This document shows positions 1 through 8,341 of a stretch of 62,559 nucleotides of DNA, one piece after another (position 1 is the stretch's first letter; each line of letters begins with the position of its first letter). The notes beneath the pieces are model-generated. The model saw only the letters and a list, made by a program, of their open reading frames with translations, made no database searches and had not been told where the DNA came from. Both the position numbers and the translations under genes were made by a program. The stretch covers positions 1-62,559 of the forward strand of contig CALAJT010000012.1 of assembly GCA_937923145.1 (NCBI GenBank). The letters run 5' to 3'. This stretch comes from an uncultured Rubritalea sp. (lineage in GTDB: Bacteria; Verrucomicrobiota; Verrucomicrobiia; Verrucomicrobiales; Akkermansiaceae).

Positions 1-1
1 G

Positions 2-112
2 CTAAGAGTTGGTAGTGTGTATGGATGGCTAAATCGAGATTATTGGCATGGAGGGTTGAGGATGAACGTCGGTCGGCTCTGTATCATTGCGTTCAAATCA
101 CAAGTAGATTAA
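2..112 (+). CDS. C-terminal end of an unidentified protein (cut by window edge)
   Basis: Frame 2 is open from the first bases to a TAA at 110-112 and reads as 36 plausible residues, including GWLNRDYWHGG and a final FKSQVD. The start lies outside the window. I do not recognise the family. The position, 75 bp before a transferase gene on the same strand, suggests it could be the preceding member of the same gene block. It could also be a chance open frame. Confidence 0.35.
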   Translation, partial: LRVGSVYGWLNRDYWHGGLRMNVGRLCIIAFKSQVD

Positions 113-187
113 TTTATACTCGTTTTTGCTCAAAGAATTGAGAAGAAATAGGCTTAAATTTAACCAAGACCCTAAATTAGTAAACTA

Positions 188-781
188 ATGAAAAACCACA
201 TCCTCGTTATGATGAAATTTCCCAGAGCAGGGGAGGTGAATACGAGGATGATTCCTGATATAGGAGCAGATAGAGCAGCGCTCGTTCATCGACGAATGGC
301 AGAGTATACAACTGCGAAGGCGAATGATTTTCAAGATGCTAAAATTATCGTTCACATAACAAATTGCTCTGATATCGAAGCATCACAATGGCTAGGAGAT
401 ACTGAATATTGCTTTCAAGAGGGTGATGATCTCGGTGAGCGAATGGCTCATGCAATAAGTTTTAGCATGGAACAAGGTGCTGAAAAAATATTGGCAGTAG
501 GAACAGACTGTCCTGATCTAAATGCAGGCGTATTTGAGCAAGCACTAACTTCGCTAGACAATAATGATGTCGTCTATGCTCCAGCTAACGATGGTGGATA
601 TGTGCTGGTAGGTATGAAAAATTTACACCAAGCGGCTTTTCAAAATATAGACTGGGGAACCGAAAACGTCTTGGCTCAATCGTTAAAGCAGTTAGAGAAA
701 CGAGATATTTCCTATCATCTGTTAGATGAAATGCAGGATGTAGATTTCGCGAAGGACATACCTTCTAAATTTTTAGTTTGA
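188..781 (+). CDS. TIGR04282-type transferase (rSAM/selenodomain-associated transferase 1, DUF2064)
   Basis: A 197-residue nucleotidyltransferase/GT-A-like protein, close to the usual length of its family. Visible motifs are the N-terminal K-P-x-x-G-x-V-x-T-R segment (here KFPRAGEVNTR, 10-20), QEGDDLGERM (77-86), GTDCPDL (105-111), NDGGYVLVG (134-142) and WGTENVL (156-162), all typical of DUF2064/TIGR04282. The family is named for its repeated co-occurrence with a radical SAM selenodomain protein and is annotated as a sugar transferase of arsenosugar biosynthesis. Substrate and product here are inference. A TIGR04283-type domain, its usual companion, is encoded nearby on the opposite strand (3809-5815). 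ATG start with no Shine-Dalgarno, as in most genes of this window. Confidence 0.85.
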   Translation: MKNHILVMMKFPRAGEVNTRMIPDIGADRAALVHRRMAEYTTAKANDFQDAKIIVHITNCSDIEASQWLGDTEYCFQEGDDLGERMAHAISFSMEQGAEKILAVGTDCPDLNAGVFEQALTSLDNNDVVYAPANDGGYVLVGMKNLHQAAFQNIDWGTENVLAQSLKQLEKRDISYHLLDEMQDVDFAKDIPSKFLV

Positions 782-834
782 TATAATTCGGAATAAATTT
801 CCCTATAGAAACCTCATACTTTATATTTTAATTT

Positions 835-2196
835 ATGCATCCTATCATTATTATTGGCAATGGCATCGCTGGAGTGACTGCCGCCAGAGAAATCAGAAAG
901 CGTAATGTGGAGATTCCTATCCTCATTGTCTCTGGAGAAACAGATCATCACTTTTCCCGCACTGCGCTTATGTATATCTTCATGGGGCACATGAACTACA
1001 AAGACACGAAACCTTATGAAGATCATTTTTGGAAAGAAAATAGACTCGATCTTAAACGTGCTTGGGTAGAGAAAATAGAGCATGAATCTAACAGAATAAT
1101 TTTTCAAGGAGGAGAAGCGATGGAATATAGCGATCTTATCCTAGCAGTAGGCTCTACTCCCAATAAGTTCGGCTGGCCAGGGCAAGACCTACCAGGAGTT
1201 CAGGGGCTTTATTCTAAACAAGATCTCGATGAGTTAGAGAAAAATGCTGTTGGAGCTAAGCATGCGGTTATCGCTGGTGGTGGCTTGATAGGCATTGAAA
1301 TGGCGGAAATGCTTATTACTCGTGGAATAGGTGTCAGTTTCCTAGTCCGAGAGAAAAAATTCTGGGGCAGCGTCATTCCTGAGGAAGAAGCTAAGATGAT
1401 AGAGGAGCATATCCATGAGCATCACGTAGACCTAAGAATGGGCGACGAGCTCGATAGTATTCATGCTGGAGATGACGGGAAAGTTTCTCACATTATAACT
1501 AAGACTGGTGAGAAAATAGATTGCGCTATCGTCGGGCTTACCGCAGGAGTTCGACCTAATATTGACTGGATTAAAGAAGGTAGCGAAGTCGAAACAGACC
1601 GCGGAATCCTAGTCGATAATCATTTCAAGACAAACCTTCCAAATGTCTGGAGTATTGGTGACTGCACGCAGATGCGCACTCCGCCTGAGGGACGAAGACC
1701 GATAGAGGCGGTTTGGTATGTAGGAAAAATTCAGGGCGCATTTGTCGCTGCGAATATCTGTGGTGACACACTAGATTACGACCCGGGTATCTGGTGGAAT
1801 TCAGCGAAGTTCTTCGATATCGAATACCAAACCTACGGAACTGTGCTACCGACTCCACAGGAGGGAGAAAAGACGTTTTTCTGGAAAGCTCCAGATAAGC
1901 ATATTACAGTTCGGATTAACTATCGAGAGTCTGATCTAGCGGTTACTGGAGTGAATGTCTTTGGTGTTCGTCATCGTCATCAAGTATGGGAAAAGTGGTT
2001 AAGTGACGAAGCAAAAATTACTGATGTGCTGAGCGAACTAGGAGCCGCAAACTTTGACCCAGAATTTTTTAAGCAATACGAAGACGAAATTATTGAACAT
2101 TGGAATCAAGAGAATTCACAGCAAGTCACTAAGACCTTAGGTAAAGGACTATTCAGCTCATTACTAGGGAAATTAAATACATTTAAAGCTAAATAA
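835..2196 (+). CDS. FAD/NAD(P)-dependent pyridine nucleotide-disulfide oxidoreductase
   Basis: A 453-residue cytosolic flavoprotein of the Pyr_redox_2 class. The FAD-binding dinucleotide motif GNGIAG is at 8-13, the LAVGSTP turn at about 103-109, the NAD(P)-binding GGGLIG at 148-153, and the second FAD motif SIGDC near 270. It resembles the N-terminal half of assimilatory nitrite reductases and rubredoxin/ferredoxin reductases, but no siroheme or rubredoxin domain follows. Only 4 bp separate it from the polyferredoxin-like gene downstream, so the two probably form an electron-transfer pair: NAD(P)H to FAD to Fe-S membrane protein (inference). The physiological acceptor cannot be read from sequence. 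Confidence 0.85.
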   Translation: MHPIIIIGNGIAGVTAAREIRKRNVEIPILIVSGETDHHFSRTALMYIFMGHMNYKDTKPYEDHFWKENRLDLKRAWVEKIEHESNRIIFQGGEAMEYSDLILAVGSTPNKFGWPGQDLPGVQGLYSKQDLDELEKNAVGAKHAVIAGGGLIGIEMAEMLITRGIGVSFLVREKKFWGSVIPEEEAKMIEEHIHEHHVDLRMGDELDSIHAGDDGKVSHIITKTGEKIDCAIVGLTAGVRPNIDWIKEGSEVETDRGILVDNHFKTNLPNVWSIGDCTQMRTPPEGRRPIEAVWYVGKIQGAFVAANICGDTLDYDPGIWWNSAKFFDIEYQTYGTVLPTPQEGEKTFFWKAPDKHITVRINYRESDLAVTGVNVFGVRHRHQVWEKWLSDEAKITDVLSELGAANFDPEFFKQYEDEIIEHWNQENSQQVTKTLGKGLFSSLLGKLNTFKAK

Positions 2197-2200
2197 TATC

Positions 2201-3589
2201 ATGTCAGTTACAATAAGAGAAAGTCATTCTATCGTCCCACCTGATCCTAAACTAGATAAGTGGGAGCGTTTAGGGCTATTGATTCTGGGGATAGGTTTAG
2301 CTCTACTATTTGGATCTTTGTTTAATATTTATAATGGTAATTTAAAACCTGTGATGTTGGTCGTGACGATGATCGCTATTTTTGCTGGAGGTCTAATTTA
2401 CGGATTAAGAACACATCTAATAAAGAAACCGGGTATTCAGAATAACAATATTATGACTGCTTCAGTATCCTCAAGGGGAGCTATAGGCTGGATGATAGGT
2501 GTGATTCTAACCACTTTATACTGCATTTACTATTGGAAGGCTGATTGGCTAAGTGGCATGACTCAGTTGTTTGATCCATTGAGCCAGGCGATCCGTAATA
2601 AGCCATCTGATCAATGGTTTATGTATGGAACATTCTATACAATGGGCGTTTTGATCATGGGGGTGAAAGCTATCGCTAAGTATCGACATAGTCGCTACCA
2701 GACGATCAGGACTTCAAGTATCGTGTTCTTTCAGTTGATAATGGCATACACTCTTCCTTATTTTATGTCGCGTTTGTATAACCTAGAATATTACCCTACC
2801 TATTTCTGGCCTCTTAGTTACAAGGTCTTGTTCCCAGGAGAAGAAGTTAAGACTTTATTAGCGAGTAAGCATGAAATATTGGCTATGTGTATGCTGGGCT
2901 GGTCCTTGATCGCTACATTTATAGCAACACCATTTCTCACATACTTTTTAGGTAAGCGTTGGTATTGCTCATGGGTTTGTGGTTGTGGTGGTCTAGCAAA
3001 TACAGTGGGAGATAGCTGGAGACAATTATCAAGCAAGACGGTAAAGGCTTGGAAATATGAGAGAGTAACAATTTATTCAGTTTTGATTTTTGTAATTGTA
3101 ACAACAGGGCTACTATGGGTCTTTCACGTGACGCAAGCCGAGTCTCTAAAAGGATTCTCTGGTGGACTAGCTAAGGTATATGGCTTCCTTATAGGTAGTA
3201 TCATGTCTGGTGTGATTGGAACAGGGTTCTATCCTCTACTCGGAACGCGTATTTGGTGTCGCTTTGCATGTCCTATGGCAGCTATATTAGGAATTGTTCA
3301 GCGATTCAAATCACGTTTCCGTATCACTACGAACGGTGGTCAATGTATCTCATGTGGTAATTGCTCTACTTATTGTGAAATGGGAATAGACGTTCGTTGG
3401 TATGCTCAACGTGGGCAAGACATCAAACGAGCATCATGCGTAGGCTGTGGAATATGTTCAGCAGTGTGCCCACGTGGTGTATTAAGTCTAGAAAATGGAC
3501 CTACAGATCAGCGTGAAGAATACCAGATAGATTTATTAGGAGGCATGAAAGCGAGACAATTAGAACAAAAAACCAACCAAACTAAATAA
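2201..3589 (+). CDS. Membrane-bound 4Fe-4S polyferredoxin-like protein (NapH/NosR/CcoG-type)
   Basis: A 462-residue protein with about seven or eight hydrophobic segments between residues 25 and 355, then a cytoplasmic-type ferredoxin tail. The tail carries two classical 4Fe-4S motifs, CISCGNCSTYC (near 381) and CVGCGICSAVC (near 412). A further Cys-rich loop, CSWVCGCGG (near 260), and the RIWCRFACPM segment match the Cys-pair motifs of the NapH/NosR/RdxA family. These proteins pass electrons across or along the membrane. It starts 4 bp after the flavoprotein gene and ends 1 bp before a small Cys protein, so the three are probably co-transcribed. The redox partner is unknown. Confidence 0.85.
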   Translation: MSVTIRESHSIVPPDPKLDKWERLGLLILGIGLALLFGSLFNIYNGNLKPVMLVVTMIAIFAGGLIYGLRTHLIKKPGIQNNNIMTASVSSRGAIGWMIGVILTTLYCIYYWKADWLSGMTQLFDPLSQAIRNKPSDQWFMYGTFYTMGVLIMGVKAIAKYRHSRYQTIRTSSIVFFQLIMAYTLPYFMSRLYNLEYYPTYFWPLSYKVLFPGEEVKTLLASKHEILAMCMLGWSLIATFIATPFLTYFLGKRWYCSWVCGCGGLANTVGDSWRQLSSKTVKAWKYERVTIYSVLIFVIVTTGLLWVFHVTQAESLKGFSGGLAKVYGFLIGSIMSGVIGTGFYPLLGTRIWCRFACPMAAILGIVQRFKSRFRITTNGGQCISCGNCSTYCEMGIDVRWYAQRGQDIKRASCVGCGICSAVCPRGVLSLENGPTDQREEYQIDLLGGMKARQLEQKTNQTK

Positions 3590-3590
3590 G

Positions 3591-3812
3591 ATGATTGACC
3601 CAAATAAAAAGAAGGATCCCGAAGAATGCGACACTCAAAGCCTAGACTGTGCTGAGAAAAAGCTGCATACAAGTATAGCGAAAGACAATCCAGAATGGGT
3701 AGATGAAAATGGCGAATGCCCTAGCTGTACTTCTCTGGAGCACGAGCTTGCAGATCCTCTTAATATCCCAGAGATTCCTAAGAAAGATACAGGTAGGAGT
3801 AGTAAAGCTTAG
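3591..3812 (+). CDS. Small cysteine-containing hypothetical protein
   Basis: A 73-residue hydrophilic protein with cysteines at 13, 20, 43 and 46, the last two as CPSC. It has no signal peptide or membrane segment. It begins one base after the stop of the polyferredoxin gene, so it is almost certainly its operon partner, perhaps a small metal-binding or assembly factor (inference). Its stop codon overlaps the stop of the convergent glycosyltransferase gene. Family not recognised. Confidence 0.6.
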   Translation: MIDPNKKKDPEECDTQSLDCAEKKLHTSIAKDNPEWVDENGECPSCTSLEHELADPLNIPEIPKKDTGRSSKA

Positions 3813-5815
3813 CTGTAATATCGCTTATAGAACTTCTCACATAGCGCTAGACGCTTTTTCTCTGAGAAGCTCAGGCGGTATCTAAGCACGAATTCTATTA
3901 CGGTCAGGAAGCGCTTTAAGAAAGAGTGCTTCTGCCATTTCTGTGCAGAGACTGTCCCTTCTAGTCCTATATAGAGCGTCTCACCGATAGCGCTGAGTCG
4001 GTCACTCATTTCCACATCTTCCATTAGCTTCTGCTCTGTTAGAGCGCCGAAATCTATAGCTGATTTACGGTGGAAAAACTGGCTTTGGTCGCCAAAACTA
4101 GTGCTCATTGCAGTAGCGCGCAGTTCGTTCATAGCCTCTACAAGAAGCAACCCAGGTGAAGCGTGATCAAATCGCTGACCGACCGAGCCTGCCACTGCTT
4201 GCTGGTTCTTCAGAAGTGCTAGACTGGTTTTCTCTAGAGTCTCTGGTGGTAATTCCACATCTGAATGGACGATGATAACCCAAGATTGATTAGTATTTTC
4301 GACTCCTGTTTTGATTTGCTGCCCTCTGCCTAAATCAGAAGAAACTACTTTGATATTTAAATCATACTCTTCCAATTCAGGTGAGTCGCCAGCATTTGAG
4401 ATGATGACTTCTTGAGGTCTAACACTTTGGTTAGCGATACTTGTTAGAGTCGCTTTTAGTTGTTGCAGTTCTACTTGATAAGTAGGGATGACTACACTCC
4501 AAGAGATATCTTCATCACGCTTAACAGCAGATCGTAGCATGCGGGGTATATCACGACGTGCTTCTGCGATTAGGAATAGAGTGAATGGTAGCCAGAACAT
4601 CCATTTTGCCCAAAGTGGCATATCCCATACTCCGGTTTCAGACTGTGTCTTCCATACTAAGAAATAGAGACTAGAGGTGACCGAAAGTGAGATCCAGGAA
4701 AGCCGAGGTCGTAGGGCGATCAATGGCAGAACCCATGTTAGATACCAGAAGTGAATGATAGGGGATAAGACTAGTAGACCTCCGAAAGCTAATAAGAGAG
4801 CACTCCATAGTCTGCCTCTCAGCATCAGCCAAAATGCCGCGATCCAGCAGATAATGTAGAGAGTAGCCACTACTGAAGAAGCGGATTGAATACTGTCTAA
4901 TAATGATCTGAGTAGAGAATGAACAGGTCCATTAAATGCACCGTTTGAGCCAAATACGAATAGTGCATTCAGAACACTGTATAAGTCACTCCAATAAAAA
5001 ATGAGCGGTAATATCAGAGTTATTAAGCCCGCAGTAATTCCTTTCCAGCCAGTTTTCCAAAGTAGGATCGGAGCAACTACAGCTGCCATTAATTTCACCC
5101 CTACAGCAATTCCAGCAGCGATTCCGCAGGCGACAAACCAGCGTTTATTAAATGCAAGTAGTGCCGCAACAAATGCCGCAACCATCACAACATCAAAATG
5201 ACCTTCCGCACTGTAAGACAACAAAGTAATGGGGCTAAGTCCATATATTAACGACCAGTGAAGCGGTCTATGTAGATGAGTTAGTAAAGCCAGCAGCATC
5301 GCGATTACTATTAAATCGACTACCAAAAATACGATTTTATAACTCAAAGGGGAGTAGCCATAAGAGTTAATGCCACGAAAGATCAGCATGGCTAATGGAG
5401 GATAAGCTGTTGGCTTATCAGTGTGGTTCATTCTACTCCAGTAATCATCTCGGTATTCCGAGTATTTCTCATCAGCGGCTAGACCTTGATAAGGGCTTAC
5501 TCCGTTGGCAGTGAGTTTTCCTTCCCATAGGTAGCGGTTTATATCATCGGAAGGCGCTGCCGGAATTAGAGCAATACGAGTTCCTAAACAGAGGAGTAGA
5601 ATCCAAAAGCAGGTGGCTTTCTTATTAGAAAAATGAGGAAAAACAAAAACAGACCCAATTCCTAACACTCCCAATATTGCAGCTATAATAGCTCTTTCGA
5701 TGCCTGCTGAATCAAAATTAGTAGTATATTGGCTATAGAGTGCACAGAGGCAAATCATAGCAATACCGATGATACTAAATAGTGTGATCCGGTATCGATT
5801 CGACGCGTAGCTCAT
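3809..5815 (-). CDS. Fusion of a GT-C membrane glycosyltransferase and a TIGR04283-type GT2 transferase
   Basis: A 668-residue two-domain protein. Residues 1 to about 425 hold roughly ten hydrophobic segments with the sequence PSDDINRYLWEGK near 88-100, the acidic loop-1 motif of polyprenyl-phosphate-dependent GT-C enzymes (mannosyltransferase-like). From 438 to the end is a GT2 domain with WSVVIPTYQ, GRGQQIKTG (496-504), HSDVELP (517-523), GDQSQFF (575-581) and EDVEMSDR (599-606), the signature pattern of TIGR04283 (rSAM/selenodomain-associated transferase 2). TIGR04283 proteins are normally free-standing at about 230 residues, so the fusion is notable. It is the first partner of the TIGR04282 gene at 188-781. 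Co-directional with the next GT gene (7-bp gap). Confidence 0.85.
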   Translation of the reverse strand: MSYASNRYRITLFSIIGIAMICLCALYSQYTTNFDSAGIERAIIAAILGVLGIGSVFVFPHFSNKKATCFWILLLCLGTRIALIPAAPSDDINRYLWEGKLTANGVSPYQGLAADEKYSEYRDDYWSRMNHTDKPTAYPPLAMLIFRGINSYGYSPLSYKIVFLVVDLIVIAMLLALLTHLHRPLHWSLIYGLSPITLLSYSAEGHFDVVMVAAFVAALLAFNKRWFVACGIAAGIAVGVKLMAAVVAPILLWKTGWKGITAGLITLILPLIFYWSDLYSVLNALFVFGSNGAFNGPVHSLLRSLLDSIQSASSVVATLYIICWIAAFWLMLRGRLWSALLLAFGGLLVLSPIIHFWYLTWVLPLIALRPRLSWISLSVTSSLYFLVWKTQSETGVWDMPLWAKWMFWLPFTLFLIAEARRDIPRMLRSAVKRDEDISWSVVIPTYQVELQQLKATLTSIANQSVRPQEVIISNAGDSPELEEYDLNIKVVSSDLGRGQQIKTGVENTNQSWVIIVHSDVELPPETLEKTSLALLKNQQAVAGSVGQRFDHASPGLLLVEAMNELRATAMSTSFGDQSQFFHRKSAIDFGALTEQKLMEDVEMSDRLSAIGETLYIGLEGTVSAQKWQKHSFLKRFLTVIEFVLRYRLSFSEKKRLALCEKFYKRYYS

Positions 5816-5822
5816 ACTTCAG

Positions 5823-7274
5823 TTATCCTTCGATCAGGCTTTTAACTCCCATCATACCTAGTCCTAGTGCATAGATGATAAAGAACGGTGCCGCTCCATA
5901 GACGCCGATACTGATGTATTGGATTGCTGCTGCTAAGGTTAGTCCCGCGATAAGAATTTCAATCATGGGCATGTAAGATTTTTTGCCTTTATAGCGCATC
6001 TTGCTTTTTTTATCTCCCTGCTTAGGGGTTCTAACAAAGGGAGATTTTACTCCTATGAGTCCTTCTATACAGCCTCTAGCATTGCTGGCACAGATTCCAA
6101 ACCCGATAAGTAGAAGCATAGGTAATCGAGTGAAAAAATGTTTCCAGCGCTTAGGTGAAATCCACAGCTCTGCGACTAAATAAAGCAAACTAGGTCCCAG
6201 CATAGCAAAGCCCATAGGGATCAGAAACCAGAAGAGTAGCGAGATCTCAAAATCTATCGGATTTAATATAGCAAAAGGTAACGCTAGTAATGCTTGCAAA
6301 CACATGAATAAATGCAAGGAGTAATGAGTAAGATGAAAGGTCGACTCTACTTTTTTACGGAGCGGGATTGAAGCGCTCCATACTTTAGGTAGGATTTTTA
6401 GTGAAGTCTGGATGGAGCCTTTAGCCCAGCGAAATTGTTGACTACGGAAGCCTCGAAATTGTGGTGGTAGCTCTGCTGGAACGCAGAGATCTGGAAGATA
6501 ATGAAATTTCCATCCTTTAAGCTGAGCACGGTAGGAAAGATCTAGATCTTCAGTGAGCGTATCTGCTTGCCATCCACCTGCATCATCTATCGCCTCACGA
6601 TCCCATACGCCAGCGGTGCCATTGAAATTTAGAAAGTAGTCATTATAAGATCTAGCCGACTGCTCGACTACAAAATGACCATCGATTCCCACACTCTGCG
6701 CTTTAGTTAGAGCTGAATCATTTGCGTTTAGATGGCACCATCTGCCCTGCACTACAGCACATTTCTCATGCGCGTAAAAGTGCGGTATAGTGCGACGTAA
6801 GAAATCTTTCGGCGGTATGAAATCAGCATCAAAAATAGCGATGTATCGAGCCTCGCTCAGTTCCATTCCATAAGCCAGTGCCCCTGCTTTATAGCCAGAT
6901 CTATCCTCGCGTCGAACTACAGAGATATTGACTCCTTCAGCCATCAGCTCAGCGACCACATTATCTACAATTTCACAGGTCTCATCATTAGAATCATCCA
7001 GCACCTGGATTTCATGATCTGAGTAATCGATCGCTGCTACAGAGCGTATTATACGTTCCGCTACAGTTGATTCATTGTAGAGTGGAATCTGCGTTAAGAC
7101 TGATGGACGACGTGTTTCATCGATAGCAAATTTCTTCTCAGCTACTAGATTCTCTGAGCGCATCCTGTCCTTTGATTTGAAGAACAGGTAGAGCATGAAA
7201 TAATGATGCAGCCCGTATAAAACTAGGGCTGCACTGCAAATAGCATAGAGAGTGATGAGCAATGTTGAAAACAT
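5823..7274 (-). CDS. Processive-type family 2 glycosyltransferase (CelA/BcsA-like membrane enzyme)
   Basis: A 483-residue membrane GT2. There is one N-terminal helix (about 4-32), a cytoplasmic catalytic domain and about four C-terminal helices after residue 310. Catalytic motifs are DDSNDET (93-99), DAD (149-151), TEDLDLS (241-247) and QQFRWAKG (279-286), i.e. the D,D,D,Q(Q/R)xRW set of cellulose- and mannan-synthase-like enzymes. No PilZ domain is visible. It makes a beta-linked glycan or glycolipid, and the sugar cannot be assigned. It lies immediately upstream of the GT-C/TIGR04283 fusion in the same transcript, which suggests both act on one lipid-linked product (inference). Confidence 0.85.
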   Translation of the reverse strand: MFSTLLITLYAICSAALVLYGLHHYFMLYLFFKSKDRMRSENLVAEKKFAIDETRRPSVLTQIPLYNESTVAERIIRSVAAIDYSDHEIQVLDDSNDETCEIVDNVVAELMAEGVNISVVRREDRSGYKAGALAYGMELSEARYIAIFDADFIPPKDFLRRTIPHFYAHEKCAVVQGRWCHLNANDSALTKAQSVGIDGHFVVEQSARSYNDYFLNFNGTAGVWDREAIDDAGGWQADTLTEDLDLSYRAQLKGWKFHYLPDLCVPAELPPQFRGFRSQQFRWAKGSIQTSLKILPKVWSASIPLRKKVESTFHLTHYSLHLFMCLQALLALPFAILNPIDFEISLLFWFLIPMGFAMLGPSLLYLVAELWISPKRWKHFFTRLPMLLLIGFGICASNARGCIEGLIGVKSPFVRTPKQGDKKSKMRYKGKKSYMPMIEILIAGLTLAAAIQYISIGVYGAAPFFIIYALGLGMMGVKSLIEG

Positions 7275-7316
7275 CCAGATCAGATACTTAGGTGATGAGT
7301 CCTAGATGTAAATCAA

Positions 7317-8048
7317 CTATTTTGCGACATTCAGATTCCAGTCATACTTGATCCAGTTGACTTTGCTTTCTGTGCTGAGTTTCTTAGCTCTAAATTTATT
7401 TAAATACTCAGCAGGGTTCTTGGTACCGAAGTCATCGGCATACCAATTAAATAGCTCAGAATATTTAACCTCAGAGCCACTGCCTTGCACTGCTCGGTCA
7501 CTGTTAGCAAATATCTTGGTTTGTTCATTGAGTTGTTTTTCTAGCTCTTTAGCATTGAATGATTCCGCTCTTAGAGGAGGACAGCTGACACTTGCACAAT
7601 TCACCGCAAAGTGGATACGAGCGTCTGGGAAATCTTTAATTAACTGCTTTTTCTCAAGAGTGTTGAGGCTGATTTTACCATTTGGTGTCTCTATGATTTT
7701 ATCGTCAAAGATAGCGAATTCTTTTTTCCCTAACTTGGTGACTGTCTTAAGTGGATAGTTGTCTAGTACGACATCTAACATAGTAGCATTGTATAGATTT
7801 ATCCTAAAGGCGGCTTGCTCATCCTTATTAAGTTTTGTGGCATCCACCTTAGACCAGTCTTCTAGAATCTTATTAAGTGCCTCCTTGTCTTCCTTATTAG
7901 CGGCCCATTTTTCATAATGAACTCCATCTTCAGCAGCATACTTCTTGAGAAGAATATTGTAGCTTGAAGTATTATGAGAAGAAGTTTGCTGTGCACATGA
8001 TGCAAGTGAAAATATGCCCGTGACTAGAGGAATTAGATATGTTTTCAT
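7317..8048 (-). CDS. DUF547 lipoprotein
   Basis: A 243-residue predicted lipoprotein. The hydrophobic N-terminus ends in a lipobox-like SLASC with the cysteine at 18. The DUF547 core is visible as FRINLYNATM (81-90) and RIHFAVNCASVSCPPLR (144-160). The conserved His/Asn/Cys cluster of that second motif is present, and DUF547 domains have been related to papain-like folds. It probably acts in the periplasm. It is co-directional with the two glycosyltransferase genes (42-bp gap). From memory, DUF547 genes often accompany TIGR04282/TIGR04283 genes; this was not checked by a search. Confidence 0.85.
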   Translation of the reverse strand: MKTYLIPLVTGIFSLASCAQQTSSHNTSSYNILLKKYAAEDGVHYEKWAANKEDKEALNKILEDWSKVDATKLNKDEQAAFRINLYNATMLDVVLDNYPLKTVTKLGKKEFAIFDDKIIETPNGKISLNTLEKKQLIKDFPDARIHFAVNCASVSCPPLRAESFNAKELEKQLNEQTKIFANSDRAVQGSGSEVKYSELFNWYADDFGTKNPAEYLNKFRAKKLSTESKVNWIKYDWNLNVAK

Positions 8049-8072
8049 GATTTGTTATTATAATAGTTAATC

Positions 8073-8312
8073 ATGGGAAGAAAAAAGCGGATAATTATTC
8101 CAAGTATTTTCAGAATAAATAAGTTATTGCTTACTCCTATGTTAGAACAGAAAATAAAATCTAAGAAATTTAAGACCCTTGATGAGAAACTCTACCTTTT
8201 CTACGACACATTTTTCGGACCTAACACTCTCACACTTTGGAATGACGGTAAAGATGCTAAGCAGATCAGCGATGCAGATAAGAACTGGGCAACTGTAATT
8301 TTTAAGAAATAA
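8073..8312 (+). CDS. Small hypothetical protein
   Basis: A 79-residue basic protein with no membrane segment and no motif I recognise. Its ATG lies only 24 bp from the ATG of the divergent DUF547 gene, which leaves little room for two promoters. An internal ATG at 8139 would give 57 residues and a more normal gap. It ends 29 bp before the selenoprotein MsrA gene and may be co-transcribed with it. Confidence 0.5.
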   Translation: MGRKKRIIIPSIFRINKLLLTPMLEQKIKSKKFKTLDEKLYLFYDTFFGPNTLTLWNDGKDAKQISDADKNWATVIFKK

Positions 8313-8341
8313 TAGAACTAGAGAATTTCTTTAACCTTCAC

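Noticed and set aside
814..1107. Open frame on the minus strand over the start of the FAD oxidoreductase
   Set aside because: Lies wholly opposite a well-supported gene and has no recognisable protein character; a shadow frame.
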